Below, piece after piece: positions 8,829 through 16,392 of a DNA stretch of 62,903 bases. The stretch lies in assembly GCA_018052455.1 (NCBI GenBank), contig JAGPNE010000008.1:1-62903 (forward strand), read 5' to 3'. The position numbers and the translations under genes are program-made. The stretch's first letter is position 1, and every line of letters begins with the position of its first letter. Below the pieces are notes generated by a model that did not search any database, was not told the DNA's origin, and saw only the letters and a list, made by a program, of their open reading frames with translations. This DNA comes from Candidatus Fermentithermobacillaceae bacterium. GTDB lineage: Bacteria > Bacillota > Sulfobacillia > Fermentithermobacillales > Fermentithermobacillaceae.

Positions 8829-9786
8829 ACTGAATATAGTATCCGTAAGGCCAGAACAAGCTCACGAGAATGCCTACTGTTAGGGCAGAGACTATCTGAA
8901 GCACTATAAGGGTTACAACGTCTCTTTTGTTCTTGCATTCTTTGACTAGGACGAGGGGGCCGATTCCTCCATTGGATGTAAGTCCGCTCACTGCAGCGGG
9001 AAAAGACAAAAGGCCTGCCTTAAACGTTTCCGCAATAGCTACCGAGGTGGCACAGGATGGGATCAGCCCTACCAGCGATGCCACAAAAGGTTGCCAGAAC
9101 CCCGGGCTAGATAGGCTGCCTGAAATTTGTTCCTGTGCCAAGTGCCCAACTAGGTTAATGGCAGCATAAAGCAAGAACACCACAGCTCCTATCCTCAAAG
9201 TTCGTGACAGGGCGTTCATGACGACTTCGCCAAGTGGGTGTGTGCCTTGTAGGGAATGTGAATTAGAATCGTGATTGTGCGTTGAGGCATCAATAGCGCA
9301 ACTGGCGTTGATGTCAGGGAGAGTTTTTCGGTTTTCGTCTACTATTTCGGTGCGTGCTTTCTTTCGAAGCAGTGCGATGTTTACCAGGATGCCTACAACG
9401 CTTCCCCATATCAGTTTTACTGCAATCAAAGGTGCTACCCACGGCAGCGAAAGCGGGTCTGAGAGCATTACAGGCAAGGCCTCGTCAGATGTTGAGATAT
9501 ACGCAGAAAGCAAAGATCCCATGGGGATTATGCCTTCTACAAATAACGTGGTGGCTACTACCGAAAAGCCGCATTGCGGAATGATGCCTAGCGCGGCGGC
9601 TGCAATTGGTCCTAGATACGGATGTGCGAATGCTCTCGCCAGTTTCTCAGATCCTTTTTTGTGGGATAAGGTCTCCAAAAGTTCAACGAGAACAAAAACC
9701 ACAAATAGTGCAGGGAGCATGGTTCCGGTGTGGACCAGGCTTTCTGGCAACACTTCGCCAAGGATTTCAGTTACCTTTCGGAGCAA
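8827..9786 (-). CDS. ArsP_2-type membrane permease (putative heavy-metal exporter)
   Basis: Polytopic membrane protein of 319 residues with about eight to ten membrane segments. It contains two related motifs, GIIPQCGFSVVATT and LIPSCATSVAIAE, together with a SDEALP segment, the pattern of the ArsP_2 family that is described as a putative heavy-metal or manganese transporter. The central cytoplasmic loop is histidine-rich (THNHDSNSHS), suggesting metal binding. Substrate is not known. The TTG start at 9786 is preceded by AGGAGGG. It is a single-gene unit with a hairpin-bearing leader upstream. Confidence 0.75.
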   Translation of the reverse strand: MLRKVTEILGEVLPESLVHTGTMLPALFVVFVLVELLETLSHKKGSEKLARAFAHPYLGPIAAAALGIIPQCGFSVVATTLFVEGIIPMGSLLSAYISTSDEALPVMLSDPLSLPWVAPLIAVKLIWGSVVGILVNIALLRKKARTEIVDENRKTLPDINASCAIDASTHNHDSNSHSLQGTHPLGEVVMNALSRTLRIGAVVFLLYAAINLVGHLAQEQISGSLSSPGFWQPFVASLVGLIPSCATSVAIAETFKAGLLSFPAAVSGLTSNGGIGPLVLVKECKNKRDVVTLIVLQIVSALTVGILVSLFWPYGYYIQ

Positions 9787-10087
9787 TTCACAGATCCCTC
9801 CTTAGGCACAGGCTCTACAATACTGCCAAGCCAGGCGTCCATCCCTCACGAGTCTTGAGGGTCTTTCTATGCATTTCTATATAGATTTTATACCTTTCAT
9901 CAAGATGCTTGCTTGGCCTTTTTTGGTGAGCAAATAGGAGTTGTGTAAGTTTGTTGTCATCCTTGGAAGATCTCGGGGCTAATAGTGAAATGCAATCAGC
10001 AGGAAGGCCGGGCAAGGAACATCTTCCCTGCACGGCCTTTCGCGGCGTTTTCTTACACCCTTTTCTGGACCTTACTCGCTTTCATGT
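9787..10087. other. Intergenic region upstream of permease gene
   Basis: On the minus strand a likely promoter for the permease (TTGATG, then TATAGA near 9871-9900) is followed by a hairpin, CCCTCA/TGAGGG at 9843-9861, inside the leader. A second inverted repeat, AAGGCCG/CGGCCTT at 10004-10039 with a 22-base spacer, lies between the end of the four-gene membrane operon and this promoter and may end that operon's transcript. No coding sequence or known riboswitch is recognised. Confidence 0.4.
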
Positions 10088-10699
10088 TTATAGCGTGATT
10101 ACGTGAAGCCAGTCTTGAAGCAAGAAAGTGAGTCTCCCAAGAAGGAGAGAGAATCTACCTTGTACTGTATTGCCGAATGCGATACCGAAGTAGACCATCA
10201 TGGCGTACCGCGCGCTTTTGCTTGCTACTTGCATCGCCGGTTTCTCTTTTCCGAGTGTAAATATGAAGTAAAGAACCACAAGGCAGAATACTGCCAGATA
10301 TATCCAGTCATTTATGTGGCTTAGCTTTGAAAATGTCCCTCGTATTTGAACTAGGAAAGGCCTAGGATCATACGCTAAGGAGTAACCAATACCCGATCCG
10401 ACTGCAAGTGCAATCGGATATCTAGATAACCACTGTACTTCGGGCTTCATGTAGCGTGTGTAGTAGAGAAGACCGATGACTGCTGCCGTAAGCAGGTAGT
10501 ACTGGCCTTCTTTGAAAACGTAGTCTCTAAAAAACGGTTTGGTGTAGTTGTCCCATTCCATGACGACTGAATGGGCTGCTGCCATTCCTACTACAGTGTA
10601 TTCAAAGAAGCGGTAAACGGGGTTTTCTTTGAGTAGGAATGAGAATATGCCCAAGGTAGCGATGGCTCCTACCCAGACTTGAAGTTCAGGAGTTAACAT
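10088..10699 (-). CDS. Six-segment membrane protein of unknown function (operon gene 4)
   Basis: 203-residue protein with about six membrane segments, near residues 8-25, 32-48, 67-83, 92-108, 133-150 and 166-195. No enzymatic motif is recognised. It is the last gene of a four-gene minus-strand operon, 13 bases after the preceding gene, with a GGGGGTG ribosome site before the ATG. The tight spacing implies that it works with the other three products, most simply as a channel or scaffold subunit of one membrane complex; this role is inference. Confidence 0.8.
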   Translation of the reverse strand: MLTPELQVWVGAIATLGIFSFLLKENPVYRFFEYTVVGMAAAHSVVMEWDNYTKPFFRDYVFKEGQYYLLTAAVIGLLYYTRYMKPEVQWLSRYPIALAVGSGIGYSLAYDPRPFLVQIRGTFSKLSHINDWIYLAVFCLVVLYFIFTLGKEKPAMQVASKSARYAMMVYFGIAFGNTVQGRFSLLLGRLTFLLQDWLHVITL

Positions 10700-10712
10700 T
10701 TTGACACCCCCT

Positions 10713-11546
10713 CTAATATCCAGCGTGCGCGTTCTGGCGCTTGCTGGCTAGGTATCCGATGTTGCCTAGGATGATAAACAATATGACAAGAAGGTGGGAC
10801 AGGGTCTGAGCATCCATGAGCTTTGTTGCAACATCAAGGTGGCCTATGAGTTGTTCATATTCGGCCGCTCCTCTCATGCCAGCAAGGAGACCTTTCATTT
10901 GCCCTGTCTGTAGGTATCGAATCCTCGATGCCACCTGTACCGACACTTGTCCTGTTAGGAGCGCAATGTCAGGGAAGTAAGTTATCCAAGTGCCGTCTCC
11001 TGGAGAGCCGGAGGTAAAGCATATGATGGCTGCGAAGGTTTCAGGGTCTAGTCCTTGTATTCTGTGCATAAGTGGAAGATCCTCAAAAGAGACGTCGTTA
11101 ATGTCTCTGCCCATGGCACCTTCCCAGAACTTAGTTCTCATGAGTCGCCAGGTTGCGGTCTCTCCTGCTTTGAAACCGATGTTTACCCAGTCTTCACCGT
11201 ATACGAGTCCTAGTTCTTCTGCTTTTTTCTCAATGATGGATTCGGTAAAGTAGATTCCTGATTCCCACTGGCCCGCTACTACGATTTTTACGCCTTTTCT
11301 CGCGCAGTGTTCCATGACAGCTTTAACCATTGGGGTGAGCTCGGTATCATTAGATGCGCTATAAGCTATGTCAAACAGGACAATGTCGCCTTCAGAAAGG
11401 GAGTCTATGAACTCGTAGAATGGGAGTGTAAGGTCTTTGTTTATGCTTACAGGCATGCCTATAGGTTTGATTATAGGGATTATCAAGCATAGGACGACGA
11501 AAAGGTAGAGTATTCGATTATCAATGTTTGCGAGTTTTTCCCACAT
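10713..11546 (-). CDS. Membrane-anchored alpha/beta protein of unknown function (operon gene 3)
   Basis: 277 residues with one membrane segment near the N-terminus (about 13-30), a soluble domain of about 200 residues, and one near the C-terminus (about 245-263). The soluble part alternates predicted strands and helices (GDIVLFDIAYSAS, VKIVVAGQW, FAAIICFTSG), giving a Rossmann-like impression. Its overall layout mirrors that of the DUF6754-type protein two genes upstream. No catalytic residues can be named. It lies 13 bases after the preceding gene, with GGGGAGGTG before the start. Confidence 0.8.
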   Translation of the reverse strand: MWEKLANIDNRILYLFVVLCLIIPIIKPIGMPVSINKDLTLPFYEFIDSLSEGDIVLFDIAYSASNDTELTPMVKAVMEHCARKGVKIVVAGQWESGIYFTESIIEKKAEELGLVYGEDWVNIGFKAGETATWRLMRTKFWEGAMGRDINDVSFEDLPLMHRIQGLDPETFAAIICFTSGSPGDGTWITYFPDIALLTGQVSVQVASRIRYLQTGQMKGLLAGMRGAAEYEQLIGHLDVATKLMDAQTLSHLLVILFIILGNIGYLASKRQNAHAGY

Positions 11547-11559
11547 AGTTGCACCTCCC

Positions 11560-12198
11560 CTAATTGCTCATGCCAAGATGTCTGCGTTCAATACCTAGGA
11601 AGATTCGGAGTTGTGTAGCCATTGCTCCAAAGAAGGTACCTACGCTTATGGCTCGAGACACGGCTGAATTTGGAACGTTAGCAAGCCAGTTAGCTACTCC
11701 TTGCATTCCACCCAGCCATCCTTGTGAGGACCAGATGAAATCGCCTATTGGAACGTTTGCTAACATGACCCATACTGCACAGATCATCATTATTGCAGCT
11801 TCGCTGTTTCGGACTCTGAAAGCCCTGTACGCGCCTGAAACAATGTAGAAGGCCACGGTTGCGAACATGGTAGAACTAATTGGCACTATAAGCGCATCGT
11901 AGAACCACCTGTAGACGGTGTTCTGATTGCCCTGAGTCATACCAAGTAGCATGTATCCGTACATTACAACTAGGAGCCAGACCGAGAATATCCAGTTTGT
12001 TCGTTTTTTCTTAATGGTTGACATGTGCATTCTAGTTAGGTTCCAGACGCCCATGAAAAGGGCGACGGTTCCCATCATCTGAAACCACCTGTTTATTGAA
12101 GCCTCGGCTCCCATGTCCTGCAGGGGCTGAAGCATTATAACTAAGAACATGACTATGGCCATTCCTGTGGTTAGAATGGCAGGTACTTGCTGCTTCAT
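11560..12198 (-). CDS. Polytopic membrane protein of unknown function (operon gene 2)
   Basis: 212-residue, strongly hydrophobic protein with about five or six membrane segments, starting at residues 5-24, 38-56, 69-90 and 100-125. The C-terminal part includes a Gly/Ala-rich amphipathic stretch before a basic tail (LGIERRHLGMSN). No family is recognised. It sits 16 bases after the DUF6754-type gene and 13 bases before the next. Four membrane proteins in one compact transcript point to a multi-subunit envelope assembly. Confidence 0.8.
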   Translation of the reverse strand: MKQQVPAILTTGMAIVMFLVIMLQPLQDMGAEASINRWFQMMGTVALFMGVWNLTRMHMSTIKKKRTNWIFSVWLLVVMYGYMLLGMTQGNQNTVYRWFYDALIVPISSTMFATVAFYIVSGAYRAFRVRNSEAAIMMICAVWVMLANVPIGDFIWSSQGWLGGMQGVANWLANVPNSAVSRAISVGTFFGAMATQLRIFLGIERRHLGMSN

Positions 12199-12214
12199 TG
12201 GTTATCCCCCCTTA

Positions 12215-13054
12215 CTAGAATTTCAAGGCCTTGATCATGAAGTTGGCTTCGGGATTTATGAGTTGGCCGATCACACCCAAAAGGACTATTCCAAGTACGA
12301 CGAACTTGCCGATGTCGGCTGCGACTATAGTAGCGGTGAGGACAGGCTCCTTTGAAAGATATGCGCTGGCAGCATACTCTTCCTCACCTATGAGTACGTA
12401 GTCGCATGCTGCGATGAAAAACGGGATCTGAGCTGTGTTTGTAGTTGCAGCGATTTGAATTGAGCCTATCTGCGCCGCTACCTCTGCCAGTAGCATGGAC
12501 TCAGCGTACCAGTAACCTATCCACATAGTAGTGGCGGGCTGCTCTCGACGTACGAGCCCCGCGACGGCTGCAGTCCACGGCCACTGGTCACCAGGGATGT
12601 ATCTTACATCTTCTGGGTTAAATGCGTCTGGCCGACCTGCTTGCAGGTAGGCTTGTCGGACTACTTCTTCGTTCACTGCGACGGACAGGTATGAACCTGC
12701 TATGTTGATGAGTCTGGTGTCATACATGGCGCAGATGTTGGCCACATACGATAGATAACCCCAAAGGGCGAAAGAGTGGACACTGCTCACGCCGTCGGAC
12801 CTGTTGGCCAATAGGACAGGGCGTCCCATTTCAGTTGCTCTACCTATGGATTCATCGATTGAGTCCAGCCCGGGCAGTTTGCGAATCTCAGGCAATGGTC
12901 TACCAGAACGCGCAAGATTAATCATCACATAAGTCAAAATCATGAGGAATATAGACACGATTAGTCCTGAAATTGCACCGTCTACATTTACGAAAATACC
13001 GAGTTTGGGCTCTTTTGGCGCTGATTCGGCCGCCAAGATTAACGTTTGTAACAT
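12215..13054 (-). CDS. DUF6754-type membrane protein (operon gene 1)
   Basis: 279-residue protein, the first gene of the four-gene operon. It has an N-terminal membrane segment (about 29-48), a soluble domain of about 190 residues and a C-terminal segment (about 250-268). The soluble part includes RPVLLANRSDGVSS, a PGDQWPWTAAVAGL segment and CDYVLIGEEEYAASAYLS, which I associate with DUF6754, a domain of no known function; that label is from memory and needs a profile search. The ATG follows GGAGGTG. The same anchor-domain-anchor layout recurs in operon gene 3. Confidence 0.75.
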   Translation of the reverse strand: MLQTLILAAESAPKEPKLGIFVNVDGAISGLIVSIFLMILTYVMINLARSGRPLPEIRKLPGLDSIDESIGRATEMGRPVLLANRSDGVSSVHSFALWGYLSYVANICAMYDTRLINIAGSYLSVAVNEEVVRQAYLQAGRPDAFNPEDVRYIPGDQWPWTAAVAGLVRREQPATTMWIGYWYAESMLLAEVAAQIGSIQIAATTNTAQIPFFIAACDYVLIGEEEYAASAYLSKEPVLTATIVAADIGKFVVLGIVLLGVIGQLINPEANFMIKALKF

Positions 13055-13605
13055 TATTTCGGTTCACCTCCAAAGGGAGTCAGTTTGGTCGTATCGGTTG
13101 GATAGGCGAACTGAGTTCCCATTGACCAAGTGACATGTGTTTCGGTGGATTCACTCAGAAGAAGCAGCGAGGCATGAAACATACTAAACGCCAATTCCCC
13201 CTTTCTGCGCCTGTGCTTGCATATGAACCCCATGTTCTGGCAATATACATAAGCAAAGACAGGCAGAAAGCCGGTCCGATCGATATTCAATCGGCACAAA
13301 ACCTGGTTGCTGGATCTTTATGCTTCGTACATTGCCTCTTAGCACTACTACTGTTTGGTCTTGTGTTACTTATAGGGATAGTGGCCATCGCTTGTATCCA
13401 ACATGTGAATACGACAAATGTGTTTCTATGCTAGACTAATTCCATATGCACAGGGAATCTCCTGCCATATCTGGGTAGTGGTTTCATCACAAAGAAGTTC
13501 GTTATGCCAACATAAGAAGCAGCGGGGACGGCACTTTCTGCTTCGCATCTGTGTTTGCCCCTCTGCCTCGCCTTTGTTTGTTATTTACCCTTCAGTTTTC
13601 TTGCG
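13055..13605. other. 551-base gap with one palindromic repeat
   Basis: Upstream region of the membrane operon on one side and downstream region of the metallopeptidase gene on the other. It contains repeat copy 1 (13516-13544). No convincing promoter or coding sequence was found; the short open frames here lack family resemblance. Confidence 0.4.
13516..13544 (+). repeat. 29-bp palindromic repeat, copy 1
   Basis: Arms GAAGCA and TGCTTC enclose a core reading GGGGACGGCAC on the plus strand. It lies 62 bases beyond the stop of the metallopeptidase gene. Copy 2 is its exact reverse complement on the other side of that gene. Confidence 0.85.
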
Positions 13606-15165
13606 TCACCGCTTCTTGAGCCATTCCTGCAACCCCTTTTCGAATTCGGTTACAGTAACTCCCAGTTCCTTTTTCATGGCATCTGCGAACATGAGTTCTT
13701 TGCTCTTCATGAGTGCGATTACCTTGTCCTGTCCGTATTCTGAATCCATGTAACGCAATGCCCAGGCGCCGCCTGAATACGCATCTACGCTGGACAGCCC
13801 GGCGTCTATAATCTTGTTGATGGCGGGATCGTATTGGTCTCTTTGTTTGGCATCAAATTTGGATTCACCGAGGACCACCAGTCGGGCGAATTCACCTACG
13901 CCTTCGCTGAACCACATGGGGACGTGCCTATCTGAAAGCGATCTGCCTGTTGCAGCCAGGCTGTACTTTTCGTGAAGACAGTGCGTGAATTCATGGGCTA
14001 TGTTTCCTATATACCAATCTTTGTCATAATTGGGATTTTCCCTAGATGCGATAGAAGGAGAGATAAAGGTGATCTTGGGCGGGTTAGACGAGGTATGGGC
14101 GAAGGCGGTTCCGTATTGCAGTTTTCCGCTAGGTACTGTTAGACTGATGCTGACATAAGGGACTGTCTCCAGCGCATCTGGAAATACCACTAAGAGCTTG
14201 TCCATCGTCTCTTCTGCCCAATCCAGCATTTTGGGACCATCTTCGGTGCACAAATGGTGAGTAACTACTTCAAAGTGTTTGCTTGATATGATTGTCGGCT
14301 CTTGAGGCAGCGCCGAAGGATCCATAGGTTTTGCAGCTAGGGCTGATGTAGCGACCTGGGGTGTTACCGGGACATCGATAGGAACCTTGCCTGAAGCTAC
14401 GAGATCGGCCAGTGCAGTAATATCCCCCAATACGTCGTCACTGCTTCCAACTACCGCGATGCCTCTTTGACGACCCCATGTATCTATTTTGAACCATATA
14501 TAAGGAGGGGCATAAGAGGATAGTTCTTCGGGTGTAAAAGGTATGATCTCGTCCATACATGCAGGCGCTTTTTCGAGTATCTGGAAGCCGACTTCGTGAT
14601 CTATGTCGTAAACCAGTATAGAGTCTCGTCCCCGAACCGAGTCTATATGCTTTGGTATGTTATCGTAGATATAGGTCATGCTGCCTCCTAGCAAGCCTCC
14701 CTTGCCAAATTTATCTACAAAAGAACAATAGGGCGGCACTCCCAGGGAAAGCAGTACATATGGGCGGTCAAGCCTAACAGGATCGGAAGTTATAGGCACT
14801 TCTCCCACAGAGGCAGATTGGGCTGCGTATCTGGCTAATTGCTCTTGGGCTTTGGCTAGTTCATCCTGCAAGCTTCTCAGCGCCCCTAGGTCAATTGAGA
14901 CCGTTGGGGGTTCAAGGGTTTTTTGAATGGAAACTTCCAGGCTCTGTTCGATAAGTTCAACAGGGATCATTATATGACCTTTGACATCTATGGCAGGGAG
15001 TTCTGTCTCTATTGGGCCTCCATTCATAGTGACCTCGACTATTGGGAATCCTGCGAAAGTGCCTTTACTTTGGCAACCCGATGCGCCAAAAATGCACATG
15101 CTGCAGATGGCTGCGATGGTGATTCCAGTAACCGTTGAGCGGGTAATACAGGGCGCGGACCTCAT
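13606..15165 (-). CDS. Lipoprotein zinc metallopeptidase (peptidase MA-like) with stalk-like domain
   Basis: 519-residue probable lipoprotein: a hydrophobic signal region ends at Cys31 (GASGC). A short domain around residues 55-80 (KGHIMIPVELIEQSL) resembles the stalk domain of copper amine oxidase N-terminal type, common on Bacillota surface proteins. A coiled-coil-like helix follows near 100-120. The C-terminal half has a gluzincin zinc site, His391-Glu392 and His395 in AHEFTH, with Glu421 in SEGVGEFAR as the likely third ligand. It should act outside the membrane as a protease on unknown substrates. AGGAG precedes the ATG. The gene is flanked by exact inverted copies of the 29-bp repeat. 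Confidence 0.82.
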   Translation of the reverse strand: MRSAPCITRSTVTGITIAAICSMCIFGASGCQSKGTFAGFPIVEVTMNGGPIETELPAIDVKGHIMIPVELIEQSLEVSIQKTLEPPTVSIDLGALRSLQDELAKAQEQLARYAAQSASVGEVPITSDPVRLDRPYVLLSLGVPPYCSFVDKFGKGGLLGGSMTYIYDNIPKHIDSVRGRDSILVYDIDHEVGFQILEKAPACMDEIIPFTPEELSSYAPPYIWFKIDTWGRQRGIAVVGSSDDVLGDITALADLVASGKVPIDVPVTPQVATSALAAKPMDPSALPQEPTIISSKHFEVVTHHLCTEDGPKMLDWAEETMDKLLVVFPDALETVPYVSISLTVPSGKLQYGTAFAHTSSNPPKITFISPSIASRENPNYDKDWYIGNIAHEFTHCLHEKYSLAATGRSLSDRHVPMWFSEGVGEFARLVVLGESKFDAKQRDQYDPAINKIIDAGLSSVDAYSGGAWALRYMDSEYGQDKVIALMKSKELMFADAMKKELGVTVTEFEKGLQEWLKKR

Positions 15166-15518
15166 TTCAGCATCCTCCTACTGGGTTTGTTTTCATTATG
15201 TAACAGTTTCGCCAGCATACGTGTTTTTCCTTCGAAACTGGGCGGACTAGTCCTTTGGGACGGCGCGACATGCTGGATCGCAGCGCCTTACTATTGTGTT
15301 TCATAAACTGGCAGGATTTTGATAAACTGAAGGTACAAGGAGTTGGCGGAAGGCATATCAATACTTGGCCGCCACACTTGTAGCAGCATTCTTCATGCTG
15401 TGGGCGTTGTATTTTTGTAAAGCAGCACCCAGTACAGGGTATAGAAAAAGCAAGCCAACGGGGAAGGGAAGATGAAGCAGAAAGTGCCGTCCCCGCTGCT
15501 TCGGAGGTGAAGTTAGAG
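15166..15518. other. 353-base gap between divergent genes
   Basis: Holds repeat copy 2 at its right end and a hairpin CAGCAT/ATGCTG at 15384-15400 followed by a short T-rich stretch. The divergent promoters must lie here but no clear -35/-10 pair could be picked out. Confidence 0.35.
15474..15502 (-). repeat. 29-bp palindromic repeat, copy 2
   Basis: Exact reverse complement of copy 1, with core GTGCCGTCCCC on the plus strand. It ends directly before the GGAGGTGA ribosome site of the HdeD-like gene, so it would form a hairpin in that gene's leader. Confidence 0.85.
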
Positions 15519-16034
15519 ATGAAGAAGACTGATTGGATGGCGGTTCTTGGCGGGATTGTAATGATTCTGCTTAGCATCTTGGTCCTGTCTCATCCCGGTT
15601 CTACCATTACGACTTTGGCTGCGATTGTGGGCGTAGTTTCGATTGTGCGAGGCATCATGTTCATTGTCGATTACAACAGCATAAAGGACTTGAGCCATGG
15701 CCGCGCAACTTTCTCTTTGTTTATGGGGATATTGCTGATTGTACTTGGCGGATTATTCCTGGTAGGTCCCGAGTTTATCCTCAATGTATTCGTGTACATT
15801 GCTGCTATTTGGTTTATTGCGGAAGCCATTCAGAACTTGGTGGCTACTGGTGCTTACAAGAATGTGAGCAACTCTCTCTATGTCTTCAGTGTTACGCTTA
15901 ACGTCTTGTTGCTAGTTGGTGGAGTAGTGCTTTTGTTCAAACCAGACATTATCTGGCTGTCGATCTCCATGATTATCGGTATCTTGCTCATGATCGCTGG
16001 TCTGGGCTATTTGGTCCACGGGTTCACCGGTTAG
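15519..16034 (+). CDS. HdeD family (DUF308) membrane protein
   Basis: 171-residue protein with six membrane segments arranged as three hairpins, the pattern of the HdeD/DUF308 family. E. coli HdeD is linked to acid resistance at high cell density, but in Bacillota the role is unknown. Repeated motifs such as GIVMILLSILVLSHPG and GILLIVLGGLFLVGPE mark the internal duplication. The ATG at 15519 is preferred over an in-frame GTG at 15507 that lies within the GGAGGTGA ribosome site. The gene is bracketed by repeat copies 2 and 3. Confidence 0.85.
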   Translation: MKKTDWMAVLGGIVMILLSILVLSHPGSTITTLAAIVGVVSIVRGIMFIVDYNSIKDLSHGRATFSLFMGILLIVLGGLFLVGPEFILNVFVYIAAIWFIAEAIQNLVATGAYKNVSNSLYVFSVTLNVLLLVGGVVLLFKPDIIWLSISMIIGILLMIAGLGYLVHGFTG

Positions 16035-16051
16035 GCAAAGGGTACATTGGT

Positions 16052-16080
16052 GAAGCATGGGGGACGGCACTTTCTGCTTC
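16052..16080 (+). repeat. 29-bp palindromic repeat, copy 3
   Basis: Arms GAAGCA/TGCTTC with a TGGGGGACGGCAC core, in the same orientation as copy 1. It begins 17 bases after the stop of the HdeD-like gene. A small separate hairpin, CCATCT/AGATGG, follows at 16082-16096. Confidence 0.85.
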
Positions 16081-16195
16081 GCCATCTCCAAGATGGACAA
16101 AGTGACAAGGATCAGTGGTCAAGCGATCCAACGTTGCGGGCTTGGCGCAGATAAGGCTTATGGACTAGCGCAGACAAAGACACAGAAAAACGAAG

Positions 16196-16239
16196 AAAGG
16201 CATCCCATGAAGTTCTAAGAGTGGATGCCTTTCACTTTT
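16196..16239. terminator. Bidirectional intrinsic terminator
   Basis: Perfect 10-bp arms AAAGGCATCC/GGATGCCTTT with a 17-base loop. A T-run follows on the plus strand (CACTTTTTC) and an A-run precedes it (GAAAAACG), so it can end both the HdeD-like and the convergent SLH transcripts. Confidence 0.8.
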
Positions 16240-16360
16240 TCGTGACCTTAGATTCATCGAGACGGGCTAATCTTACATCTAGGTTCGGGTTGTCTTTTCA
16301 TGCTTTACTGAGTGAATGTATCCCCGCATCTGACTAGTTTCTTCTGTATTGCGAAAGTAC

Positions 16361-16389
16361 GAAGCAAAAAGTGCCGTCCCCGCTGCTTC
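16361..16389 (-). repeat. 29-bp palindromic repeat, copy 4
   Basis: Arms GAAGCA/TGCTTC with a GTGCCGTCCCC core on the plus strand; AAAAA replaces GAAA in the left half relative to copy 2. It begins 3 bases beyond the stop codon of the SLH gene. Confidence 0.85.
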
Positions 16390-16392
16390 GAG

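Larger units (their letters stand above)
16035..16392. other. 358-base gap between convergent genes
   Basis: Contains repeat copies 3 and 4 and a strong terminator hairpin between them. No coding sequence is seen. Confidence 0.6.

Noticed and set aside
13054..13299. 81-residue minus-strand open frame directly upstream of the DUF6754-type gene
   Set aside because: It runs through that gene's ribosome site, has no start signal of its own and resembles no protein family.
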